Assembly: GCA_035254305.1 (NCBI GenBank)
Contig: DATFAS010000234.1
Coordinates: 1-20,483, forward strand
Length of the DNA: 20,483 bases
DNA from: DATFAS01 sp035254305
Lineage (GTDB): Bacteria; Bacillota; Bacilli; Aneurinibacillales; RAOX-1
Direction of reading: 5' to 3'
The notes beneath the pieces were generated by a model. The model saw only the letters and a program-made list of their open reading frames with translations, did no database searches and was not told the origin of the DNA. Below are positions 1 to 7,281 of the stretch, in pieces; within the stretch, counting starts at the first letter, position 1; the number at the start of each line of letters is the position of its first letter. Position numbers and translations under genes: made by a program.

Positions 1-62
1 CCTATAAACTTCAAGTTGAAAAAAATAATGAAAAATATTTTATTCATTCGATTGATCAATAA
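1..62 (+). CDS. C-terminal end of an upstream transfer gene (possibly TcpC-like), partial
   Basis: The third reading frame is open from the left edge to a TAA at 60-62 and gives a 19-residue tail (YKLQVEKNNEKYFIHSIDQ). The stop overlaps the AAGGAGG ribosome binding site of the next gene, a junction typical of an operon. In Tcp/Con conjugation loci the gene before tcpD/tcpE is tcpC/conB, whose product ends in an NTF2-like domain. The tail could fit that, but this is inferred from position only. A second open frame over the same bases (from position 1, ending TAA at 70-72) is less peptide-like. Confidence 0.45.
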   Translation, partial: YKLQVEKNNEKYFIHSIDQ

Positions 63-74
63 GGAGGAGTAATT

Positions 75-314
75 ATGCATGATATGATCCTAGCCGCATG
101 GAGTGCCCAAACGTTTGAATCAAAGGTAAGGGAATTTATGAGTATTATTATTTTTGTTCTAATTGCTTGGAATGCAATCAGAACGTATGGACAAGGTCAA
201 AAGGGAAAGGCGCTTATGGAGGTTATTTTTGGATTGGTGATATCTCTTTTTGTTACGGGAAAAGAGAATGCATCATCTCTGGCTGACGGAATTAAAAGTA
301 TACTCGGTTTTTAG
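75..314 (+). CDS. Small conjugation membrane protein, TcpD-like
   Basis: This is a 79-residue protein with two predicted membrane segments, about residues 22-37 and 46-60, joined by a short basic loop (RTYGQGQKGK). The ATG is preceded by a consensus AAGGAGG at 61-67. Its size, its two-segment layout and its place directly before a TcpE-like gene and a VirB4-family ATPase match TcpD of the pCW3 transfer locus and the corresponding small proteins of ICEBs1-type elements. Such proteins belong to the membrane part of the transfer channel. The family is called mainly from context, because the sequence is too short for a firm call. Confidence 0.7.
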   Translation: MHDMILAAWSAQTFESKVREFMSIIIFVLIAWNAIRTYGQGQKGKALMEVIFGLVISLFVTGKENASSLADGIKSILGF

Positions 315-325
315 TGAGGTGAGCT

Positions 326-1012
326 ATGGAAGAGGAAACATATAGTAGTTATCGAGGGCTATTTAAACAGAGTTTTACGATTCCGCTGGGTAAAATGGCT
401 CGTTTTGTTGGGAATGTGCCTATTGATTTTGGGCATGTCGCCACATTTTTTGGAATTACAATATTGATTGCGGTGATCTATTCCGTTCTTTTGGGAAATA
501 CCACGATTTTTGGATTAGGTAGACCCATTTGGAGTTTTTTATTAGCTATGCCGATTACCTATTTTCTTTTCCGGATGGATACGGTCGGCCAGCCGTTACA
601 TTTGTTTTTAATGGATATAGTCAAATTCCCCTTCCGTAAACGTTGGAGTGTAGCTTTTACTCCTTTTGCAAAGCCTGGCATTGTCAGGCTAACAGGAAAA
701 GTTACGCATCGTGCCGTTGTATCCAATGGAGGGGAAACTTCATTTTTAAGTTTGCCACTCATTGGGATTGCCAATAAAATAGAGGGCTTGCACTTAAAAA
801 CGGTTGGAGCCACACGAATAGAGGTCAACCCACTAACTAAGAGAGTTACTATCCGAGTGGGGCGTTACGATAATATTAACCCTTTAACTCAGAATGTACG
901 GAAATGGGGAAAGACAAAGATCGAAATTGGAAGAGGAGAGATTCGTTTCTTACACCGCAATGGACGGATCCAGGCAGCTTATGATCCTTTATATGGAAAG
1001 GAGTTAAAATGA
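326..1012 (+). CDS. Conjugal transfer membrane protein, TcpE/ConD-like
   Basis: This 228-residue protein has two membrane segments near the N-terminus (about residues 35-57 and 66-83) followed by a basic cytoplasmic domain with beta-strand character (about 95-228). TcpE/ConD proteins of Gram-positive conjugation loci have two closely spaced helices and a soluble part, and are needed to assemble the channel together with the VirB4 ATPase. The start follows a GAGGTGAG ribosome binding site 11 bases after the previous stop. The stop (TGA at 1010-1012) abuts the next gene, whose TTG begins at 1013, so translation is probably coupled. The call rests on topology, size and the invariant order before a VirB4 homologue. 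Confidence 0.7.
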   Translation: MEEETYSSYRGLFKQSFTIPLGKMARFVGNVPIDFGHVATFFGITILIAVIYSVLLGNTTIFGLGRPIWSFLLAMPITYFLFRMDTVGQPLHLFLMDIVKFPFRKRWSVAFTPFAKPGIVRLTGKVTHRAVVSNGGETSFLSLPLIGIANKIEGLHLKTVGATRIEVNPLTKRVTIRVGRYDNINPLTQNVRKWGKTKIEIGRGEIRFLHRNGRIQAAYDPLYGKELK

Positions 1013-3568
1013 TTGACTAATCTACTAAAAAATAATCCTGTTGGTATCCGATATTTTGAACGAAACATGATCTTTACAAACAATCATGTACAGGCTGTAT
1101 ATAAGATACCGATGAGACCCTATGCGTATCGAAGTCCTGAGCAAAAGAAGCAGCTGCTTCATGTATTGGAAGATTTCTTATGGGTATTCCGGGGTAAAGG
1201 GCAATTCTTACTCTTGAGCCGGCAACTTTCCAAAGAAGAACTGATGAACCAACTGGATGACCTTCAGACAGAAAATCGCTTTCCAGAGGCCTACAAAGAA
1301 TGGAATGAAGAAGTAGAACAGCGATTTGAAGAGAATCGGCCTTGGACAAGGGAGTTATTTGTCTGTTTAAATCTACCTCAATCACATAAAACTGTAGCCA
1401 ATATGGATGTGGGTTCAACGGATGATTTTAAAAAATTAGGGAAATGGTTTTATCGCCAAGCGAGTGAATCCGTGACTAATTTTATTCGAGCCAATGAGGA
1501 CATAGGATTAGAAGAGGTAGAAGAAGCGATTCAACTTGAAAGAAATTTATTTAATTCCCTTCAATCAACAGTCGGATTAGAAAGGGCAACTCCAAGTGAA
1601 ATTGAGTGGTTATGCCGAAGGAACTTTTATCGTTCCATTGGTGAACCTCCTCGATTTATTCAATCACGGATGCCAGTAACACTTATCGATAAAAATGGAG
1701 GAACGTACCTTCGGCCCAAAAAATCCTCCGTGATCAGCCTGTTTGATGATGCTGTCATTCAAGAAAAATACATGAGTCTTGCCATACATCATGATGAACC
1801 AGGTGAAAAGAAGGCAAGAACGTCCTATCAATCCTTCCTAGCGTTGGTAGATGTTCCGGAGGAAATACCGAATGTGGGCGGGGAATGGTTATATTGGCTC
1901 TATGCACAGGATTTCCCAACAGATGTATCGATTCGATTTGTGGTTTCAGATCCTCAAGAAGAGCAGCGGAAGCTATCCAGAAGACGAAAGGAACTCAAAG
2001 GAGATATCGAAACAAAACAAGAAGATGATGTGGAAGTATCTGACATGGATCTAGAAATTATGGATGCCGGTCGAAGGTTAGAGAGAAAATTTGCGAAAGG
2101 TATGCCGTTGATTAATTTTGAAACGGTACTTGCTGTTTCAGGATCTAGTTATCGGGAGATGGAGGATCGGATTAAGGCGATTCAATCCTTTTATGCTCCT
2201 CGATTCTATCGATTTAGCCGCATACGCGGAAATGTGTTAAAAGGGTTCCAGGTATTTATTCCTGGTGGAGAGATGAATGAACATTGGAAACAGCCAGCTG
2301 ATCCAGGTTTTTTAGCTGGTAGCGGGGTTCACTGCAACAGCGCGGTAGGGGATCCCGCAGGACCATACTTGGGGGATACAATGCAAGGATTCCCCGTGCT
2401 TTATGATATTGGTCGGCCCATGAGAAAGCCACTTGATCGCGCTGGTACTATTATTATTCTAGGAACACTAGGTGGCGGTAAGTCAGTAACGAAAAAGAAA
2501 CTAGTTAAGCAATGTATACTCATGGGAGGGCGAGTATTTAGTGTGGATCCCAAGGGGGAAGATCATTGCTTTGAAGAGTTTCCGGAGATCAGGAAAAAAA
2601 TGAAGGTATTACGATTTCAGGCAGGTGAAACCACCCAATTACCTGTTTTTCGTTTGTCCAATAATTTTGAACGTGCCTGGCAAATTGCCAAGGATTTCTT
2701 GATTTATTTGCTGAATGGAACGAAAAATGAAGAACGAAGCAATGTTATTGCCGTAGCAGTAGAAGAAACCATGTTCTCTGAAAAGCGGACGATGGCGGTT
2801 TTTAAAGAAAAAATGAAAAAAATCATGGAGGAAAGAGCCGAATTAGAGAAGGACTTATCCGATGAAGCAAGAAGATGTTTGCGTCTTTTAGAGCAATATG
2901 AAAGAGATCCTATGGCGAAGGTTATTTTTACAGATGATGAAGTGGATTTAGCTCTCTCCGATTATCCACTGGTTGTCGCCTCTCTACGAGGATTATCGTT
3001 ACCAAAACGGGTACGACAAGGGAAAGAAGGGGATGGAATCAAGACCGAAAACATGACGGATACGGAAAAAATATCCGTAGGAATTATGTATCTTGTGGCA
3101 GCCCTTGGACGAGAAATGTTAATGAATAAGCCTACTGAACAAATTGGTATGTTCTCTGGGGATGAGGTTTGGATGCTTACTCAAATTAAGCAAGGAGCAG
3201 AGTTGATTCAGGATATCGTTAAGTTAGGACGAAGCATGAATATTGTTCCGCTATTGGCTACACAAGAAGCCTCGGATGTAAACAGCCCTGAAATCCGCAA
3301 TAATGTAGGGGTTGTTTTGGCATTTAGAATGAATGATGCAGAGGAAATTGATGGTGCCCTAGAACTTCTGCGGATTACGGAACGAGGAGAGGAAATCTAT
3401 CAGAAATTCCGAGAATTACAGTCTGGAGAATGTTTCTTCCGAGATATTGAAGGGCGCGCCAATAAAATTAAGATCTATGTACCGGAGCCTTGGCTAGAAG
3501 TCTTTAACACGAGTGTAGAGGATCCAACGGTGAAGAAGGAAAAGGAGCGAAAGCTACATGCGAGTTAA
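1013..3568 (+). CDS. VirB4-family type IV secretion ATPase (TcpF/ConE-like)
   Basis: This 851-residue ATPase should power the conjugation channel from the cytoplasmic face of the membrane. The N-terminal half (about 1-450) is the VirB4/TraE-type region that docks to membrane partners. The C-terminal half is a RecA/HerA-like motor with Walker A GTLGGGKS at 484-491, the following VDPKGE segment near 515-520, Walker B ending in D717-E718 (FSGDEVW), and an ATQEASDV motif near 750 typical of VirB4. A charged insertion lies around 320-345. The start is a TTG immediately after the previous TGA, with AAAGGAG at 997-1003; the first in-frame ATG (codon 21) has no comparable site. The end overlaps the next gene by 11 bases. 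All nucleotide-binding residues are present, so it is probably active. Confidence 0.93.
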   Translation: MTNLLKNNPVGIRYFERNMIFTNNHVQAVYKIPMRPYAYRSPEQKKQLLHVLEDFLWVFRGKGQFLLLSRQLSKEELMNQLDDLQTENRFPEAYKEWNEEVEQRFEENRPWTRELFVCLNLPQSHKTVANMDVGSTDDFKKLGKWFYRQASESVTNFIRANEDIGLEEVEEAIQLERNLFNSLQSTVGLERATPSEIEWLCRRNFYRSIGEPPRFIQSRMPVTLIDKNGGTYLRPKKSSVISLFDDAVIQEKYMSLAIHHDEPGEKKARTSYQSFLALVDVPEEIPNVGGEWLYWLYAQDFPTDVSIRFVVSDPQEEQRKLSRRRKELKGDIETKQEDDVEVSDMDLEIMDAGRRLERKFAKGMPLINFETVLAVSGSSYREMEDRIKAIQSFYAPRFYRFSRIRGNVLKGFQVFIPGGEMNEHWKQPADPGFLAGSGVHCNSAVGDPAGPYLGDTMQGFPVLYDIGRPMRKPLDRAGTIIILGTLGGGKSVTKKKLVKQCILMGGRVFSVDPKGEDHCFEEFPEIRKKMKVLRFQAGETTQLPVFRLSNNFERAWQIAKDFLIYLLNGTKNEERSNVIAVAVEETMFSEKRTMAVFKEKMKKIMEERAELEKDLSDEARRCLRLLEQYERDPMAKVIFTDDEVDLALSDYPLVVASLRGLSLPKRVRQGKEGDGIKTENMTDTEKISVGIMYLVAALGREMLMNKPTEQIGMFSGDEVWMLTQIKQGAELIQDIVKLGRSMNIVPLLATQEASDVNSPEIRNNVGVVLAFRMNDAEEIDGALELLRITERGEEIYQKFRELQSGECFFRDIEGRANKIKIYVPEPWLEVFNTSVEDPTVKKEKERKLHAS

Positions 3569-5303
3569 AAAACATCTCTTCCTATTCCTTGCCATTATAC
3601 TCTTTGTCCTACCAATCTCGGCTAGTGCAGACTCGATGATTGAACAACTCATACCGGATGAAGGAACGATGGGATATTCCGGGCAAGATCAGGATTTTAA
3701 GTATAAGTTGAATCCTCCTGAAAACTATGTGTGGGATACGAGCCTAGAATGGTTTCATATGGACGGGATTGCACCAGTGATTGGTGATCCGATGTCCATC
3801 ATGACGAATTCCATAGCAACCGAAGTGATGATGTTAAATGTCCTTATCAGTCGATTTGCCATCTTTCTATTAGAGTATGCCTATAGCTTGGATTTCGTCT
3901 CGGTTGCCATGGGACAATTAAAAGATTCCATTGTCATCATGAAGGATTTCTTTTATGAACGGTTATCCTCTTTGTTTTTCCTCGTGCTCAGCGGATTTAT
4001 TATCGTGGCCTATGCAGGAGGGCGAAGGGGATTGGCCTTTCGCCATCTGTTTATGTCTTTGATCTTAGTGGCTGCCCTGGGAGGAGTGGTTGAAAACATC
4101 GACTTTTTAGTAGATTCTGCACGAGGGATTGGGAATTATGTAGGGAAAACAGTCCTGGGAACCGTTCAATTAGCCCCCTTTCAAGGAGATGCAGAAAATG
4201 TAGCCAATGATCGGATTATACAAACCGGAAACTTTTTATGGGACACCACAGTTACGCAACCCTGGAAAATTGGTGAATTTGGATCCCTTGGAAACGTAAG
4301 TGTCACTTCAGAAGAGAGAGATAAACTAAATAGTGAGTATAAAGTGCCCTTACTATATGGCCAATCTTGGGGGGATGTGATCCTTCATTTTTCACCTGGA
4401 TCTACGGAAAAGAAAGCATTTGTGAAAGTCCTTTCGGATACAACGATTAAACATGATCCACAATTTTTACCCTCCCATCTTGCTGAGGGTGGGATTATGG
4501 ATCGGCTCGTGATGTCCATTCTTGCTATTATAGTAAGTTTGGTTGCAGTTATTTTTTTTGGTATCTTGTTTGGCTTTTTAACACTGGCTCAAGTCGTTCT
4601 CGTTGTAGGGGCGGTATTTTCTCCTGTTTTTGTGCCAGTTCCATTACTTAGTGGAATTGGAAATGGGATCTTAAAACGATTTATTGGTTTTATGCTTCTT
4701 GCATTAGCTTTAATCATCGCAGCATCGTTTTATTTAGGAATTTTTCTTATGGCTCTTCATGTGGTAGAACTCATTCCAAATTTCTCGGCGTTTATTATCG
4801 TGAAGCAAATCTTAAATATTGTGATCCTTTTGGTAGGCACCATTTTTTCACCGAAGATTTGGACAACGATTACTCCCACTGTATTAAAGGCAGGTGTAAA
4901 TGCGATTAACAGTTCTCGTGTGGGGAGAGGGACAGGGAGAAACCAGGAAGGGAGTTATAGAAAACTAGAGCCACAGCGAGCAGAAAATGTAATTGAACGT
5001 GGGAAGAATTATGGACAGAAAAGGGTAAGTGAAAGAGCTGAAAATGTTATAGAAAAGAAGAAAAGAGAAAGAAAAGTCGATGATACATCTAATCGGCAGT
5101 GGGAAACAAAACCTACTATTCACCATTGGCAAGATCGCAATCAAGCTCCAGTAAACGAAAATAAAATCAAATTGAACCCTACTCGTTTGAAAGACTATAG
5201 CATAGTACGGCAAATTCCTTTTCAACATTCAAGGAAATTGGAGTTGCCCAGAGATCCGAATCAAGTACAAAGAAAGAGAAGTAGAGTACCAGATTTAGGT
5301 TAA
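3558..5303 (+). CDS. VirB6-like polytopic channel protein (TcpH/ConG-like)
   Basis: This 581-residue membrane protein has an N-terminal signal-like segment (residues 4-23, ending ISASA). Predicted membrane helices lie at about 93-112, 137-154, 163-178, 316-350 (one or two), 372-400 and 411-430. A long extracytoplasmic loop (about 180-310) separates the two helix groups. This is the plan of VirB6/TrbL-type proteins, which line the inner part of the transfer channel, and its place after the VirB4 ATPase matches ConG/TcpH. The last 130 residues form a hydrophilic, basic tail containing the heptad RAENVIE twice (474-480 and 493-499). AAAGGAG at 3540-3546 serves the ATG. It overlaps the ATPase gene by 11 bases. 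Confidence 0.85.
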   Translation: MRVKKHLFLFLAIILFVLPISASADSMIEQLIPDEGTMGYSGQDQDFKYKLNPPENYVWDTSLEWFHMDGIAPVIGDPMSIMTNSIATEVMMLNVLISRFAIFLLEYAYSLDFVSVAMGQLKDSIVIMKDFFYERLSSLFFLVLSGFIIVAYAGGRRGLAFRHLFMSLILVAALGGVVENIDFLVDSARGIGNYVGKTVLGTVQLAPFQGDAENVANDRIIQTGNFLWDTTVTQPWKIGEFGSLGNVSVTSEERDKLNSEYKVPLLYGQSWGDVILHFSPGSTEKKAFVKVLSDTTIKHDPQFLPSHLAEGGIMDRLVMSILAIIVSLVAVIFFGILFGFLTLAQVVLVVGAVFSPVFVPVPLLSGIGNGILKRFIGFMLLALALIIAASFYLGIFLMALHVVELIPNFSAFIIVKQILNIVILLVGTIFSPKIWTTITPTVLKAGVNAINSSRVGRGTGRNQEGSYRKLEPQRAENVIERGKNYGQKRVSERAENVIEKKKRERKVDDTSNRQWETKPTIHHWQDRNQAPVNENKIKLNPTRLKDYSIVRQIPFQHSRKLELPRDPNQVQRKRSRVPDLG

Positions 5304-5365
5304 ATTTATACCAGGTTGGTGGTAAAATTATACACAGGAGGAAGTAATAGAAATGAGGGGGCCAT

Positions 5366-6025
5366 ATGGGTAAGAAGAGGATATTCCTTATACTTGGAGT
5401 TGCATTGGTTGGAATCATAGGAATTTGGAGTTGGAAAAGCTCTTTAGATAAGAATCAACACCTGTCATCTCAGGTACAGACAGCATCTTCACCAGCTAGT
5501 GGAATAGAAAAAAATTCAAAAACTACGGAACCAGCTCCCGTGAATTCAGTATCCACACCAGAAAGTAAGGATACGGACCTTGGTTTTTCCCTATCGTATG
5601 AGGGAAAAGGAACAAAGCTTAAGGATTTAAAACCAGCAGAACAACGGGCTGTTTTATTTTTGAAAGACTATATCAATACGCAAAAGAATGAAACGAAGGA
5701 AGAACAATTCCAACGGATGAAGCCAAAGTACTATCAACCAGGGAGCACAGGACCAGCAGATTTGATGGGAAGCAAGTTATTACCCCCCTTTCAGCCAGGG
5801 CGGCAACTAGAAGCCGTAGCAATCATTAAAACATTGGAAGAAATGTATAAGGTACCTAATTTTGAAACGAGAAAAGATGAACAAAAGCCAGGGTATACGA
5901 TTTTTACACGAGTGTTTTTCAACCACGATAGTATGGATATCCCTGTAAAAATAGATCCATATGATTACGTCTTGGGATATGATGACCGTTTTCGTGGAAA
6001 AGTCTTGGATCACCCACAGAATTAA
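5366..6025 (+). CDS. Membrane-anchored extracytoplasmic protein of the transfer locus, function unknown
   Basis: I do not recognise this 219-residue protein. It has one N-terminal membrane segment (residues 5-23, after KKR), then a Ser/Thr/Pro-rich linker (about 28-75), then a soluble domain of about 140 residues that ends in several beta-strand-like stretches. It is therefore probably anchored with its C-terminus outside the membrane. Its position between the VirB6-like gene and the wall hydrolase suggests an accessory channel protein. A VirB8/TcpC-like NTF2 fold is conceivable but not shown. The ribosome binding site GAGGGGG (5355-5361) lies only four bases before the ATG. A stronger AGGAGG at 5336-5341 instead sits ahead of a six-codon reading frame at 5353-5373 that overlaps this start. 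A possible terminator and two other hairpins follow the gene. Confidence 0.8.
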   Translation: MGKKRIFLILGVALVGIIGIWSWKSSLDKNQHLSSQVQTASSPASGIEKNSKTTEPAPVNSVSTPESKDTDLGFSLSYEGKGTKLKDLKPAEQRAVLFLKDYINTQKNETKEEQFQRMKPKYYQPGSTGPADLMGSKLLPPFQPGRQLEAVAIIKTLEEMYKVPNFETRKDEQKPGYTIFTRVFFNHDSMDIPVKIDPYDYVLGYDDRFRGKVLDHPQN

Positions 6026-6076
6026 TCGGTAAGAAAAAGCCAATTTTAAAAGTATCTAGTTGTGAGAATCAAAAAA

Positions 6077-6096
6077 GACCAAAGGAATCTTTGGTC
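6077..6096 (+). other. Perfect short hairpin downstream of the unknown membrane gene
   Basis: An 8-base inverted repeat, GACCAAAG at 6077-6084 and CTTTGGTC at 6089-6096, is separated by GAAT. There is no T-tract after it, so it is not a classic terminator on its own. It is the first of three stem-loops in the 215-base gap before the wall hydrolase gene and may act as an RNA 3'-end stabiliser or part of a structured leader. Confidence 0.6.
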
Positions 6097-6113
6097 AGTG
6101 ACAATGGTATTTA

Positions 6114-6165
6114 GAAATAGACCACTCTACCTGTTAAGAAGGCCCAAGAGTAGGTCTATTTCTTT
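6114..6165 (+). terminator. Long hairpin followed by a T-rich tract
   Basis: The left arm GAAATAGACCACTCT (6114-6128) pairs with AGAGTAGGTCTATTTC (6147-6162) over 15 base pairs with one bulged base. The loop is 18 bases. A short T-rich stretch (CTTTT) follows. The stem is much longer than a typical terminator and less GC-rich. It could be a terminator, working on either strand, or an RNA structural element. Confidence 0.5.
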
Positions 6166-6188
6166 TCATAAGTATAGCATACCTCTTT

Positions 6189-6219
6189 TAGCAGATTTCA
6201 ACTGGGATCTGCTATTTTT
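6189..6219 (+). terminator. Intrinsic terminator just before the wall hydrolase gene
   Basis: TAGCAGAT (6189-6196) pairs with ATCTGCTA (6207-6214) around a 10-base loop and runs straight into TTTTT (6215-6219). Only 21 bases separate the end of the T-tract from the hydrolase ATG at 6241, and they hold its AAAAGGAGG ribosome binding site. No promoter fits in that space, so transcription of the hydrolase must pass this signal or begin before it. Confidence 0.65.
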
Positions 6220-6240
6220 CTATTTGAAAAGGAGGCAAAG

Positions 6241-7263
6241 ATGAATCTAGCAATTGCTTACAGGGGATATCAATTTTTAAAAAGGAAAAAAGTATGGAAA
6301 ATCGTTGTGGCACTTAGCAGTTTTTTAATCCTTGCCCTAATGGTCTTACAAATTTCTCTATTATTTATGCTTGGATTAGGGTCGATTTCCAGCGTTTTAT
6401 CCGGTGATGAGGAAATTAAACAGGAAAAAGTAGATTCTTTACCAAAGGATCTATTTCCTCACTATCAGGATGCAGGAAAAGAATATAACGTAGACTGGAT
6501 CTTGATTATGGCCATTCATTATGTGCAGACATCCTTTTCACCAACTAGTTCTGTGTTTTATAAAGATTCTTTTAATCTACCGGATCAGTTTTGGGAGGGA
6601 AATAAGGAATCTAAGGCAAGAGTCAACTGTTTAAAAACATGTGATAAATGTGATGATGCTGAATCACATAAAGCCTGTGTGGACAATTGTATGAAGATTA
6701 AGCCAGATCGAAAAAATATGGATGATGTCATGTATACTGTTGCTGAATTTTTAGGCGGGGTAAATAAGAATAATGACATTATGCTCGATCAATCTTTACT
6801 TTCTATTGTGGGCACACCTGAAAAAATGGAAAAAACCAAAATGATGTGGAGGTATTTTACAAGATTACAAGGTGGGCCTGTTACACCAGGCGTACCCGAT
6901 CCAGGTCAACCGTTGCCACCTGAGGAAATTATCTCAGACCTAAAATTAGCCATTGCGCTTGCGGGAGTAGATGAAGCCTCTTGGCTACCTGGAATGCAAG
7001 TTTTAGTGATGAAGGAGAGTAGTGGGAATCCACTAGACTATAATCCAATTGCGGTATGGTACAGCACTCAGTGGGGATATCAGCATGCCGCAGGATTATG
7101 TCAGCTAATGCCACCTACGTTTACAGATTATAAGTTACAAGGTCATGATCAACTATGGGATCCAGTGGATAACTCTATCGCTTCCATCCGATATATCATT
7201 TCAAAATATGGACACGTCAATAATATCCCGAATTTATTTTCGGGCCATTATATAGGCTATTAA
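6241..7263 (+). CDS. Membrane-anchored conjugation cell-wall hydrolase with lytic transglycosylase domain
   Basis: This 340-residue protein should locally open the peptidoglycan for the transfer channel, the role of CwlT in ICEBs1 and TcpG in pCW3. One membrane helix (about 19-45) places the rest outside the cytoplasm. Residues about 65-205 look like a lysozyme-type domain, but glutamine (Q96, in AIHYVQTSF) stands where I would expect the catalytic glutamate. A cysteine-rich insertion (C130, C134, C137, C146, C150) lies within this region. After a Pro-rich linker (about 210-225), residues 230-340 form an SLT-type lytic transglycosylase domain with the putative catalytic E259 (MKESSGNP) and the family motif AAGLCQLMPPTF. 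There is no NlpC/P60 peptidase domain, unlike CwlT. The ribosome binding site is AAAAGGAGG at 6227-6235. Confidence 0.88.
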   Translation: MNLAIAYRGYQFLKRKKVWKIVVALSSFLILALMVLQISLLFMLGLGSISSVLSGDEEIKQEKVDSLPKDLFPHYQDAGKEYNVDWILIMAIHYVQTSFSPTSSVFYKDSFNLPDQFWEGNKESKARVNCLKTCDKCDDAESHKACVDNCMKIKPDRKNMDDVMYTVAEFLGGVNKNNDIMLDQSLLSIVGTPEKMEKTKMMWRYFTRLQGGPVTPGVPDPGQPLPPEEIISDLKLAIALAGVDEASWLPGMQVLVMKESSGNPLDYNPIAVWYSTQWGYQHAAGLCQLMPPTFTDYKLQGHDQLWDPVDNSIASIRYIISKYGHVNNIPNLFSGHYIGY

Positions 7264-7281
7264 TTAAAGAGAGGACTGATT

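Noticed and set aside
16..44. Possible promoter (TTGAAA with an AT-rich downstream box) before the first full gene
   Set aside because: It lies in an AT-rich stretch inside the end of the upstream reading frame and has no convincing -10 box.
1074..1418. A 114-codon minus strand frame inside the VirB4-like gene
   Set aside because: It is a shadow of the coding strand; the VirB4 frame is supported by motifs throughout.
5305..5327. Stem-loop TTATACCA/TGGTAAAA after the VirB6-like gene
   Set aside because: It is an AT-rich imperfect stem with no following T-tract, so it does not qualify as a terminator and is too weak to list.
6062..6244. A 60-codon + strand frame across the gap before the wall hydrolase
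   Set aside because: It runs through all three hairpins, has no ribosome binding site, and its peptide has no protein-like features.
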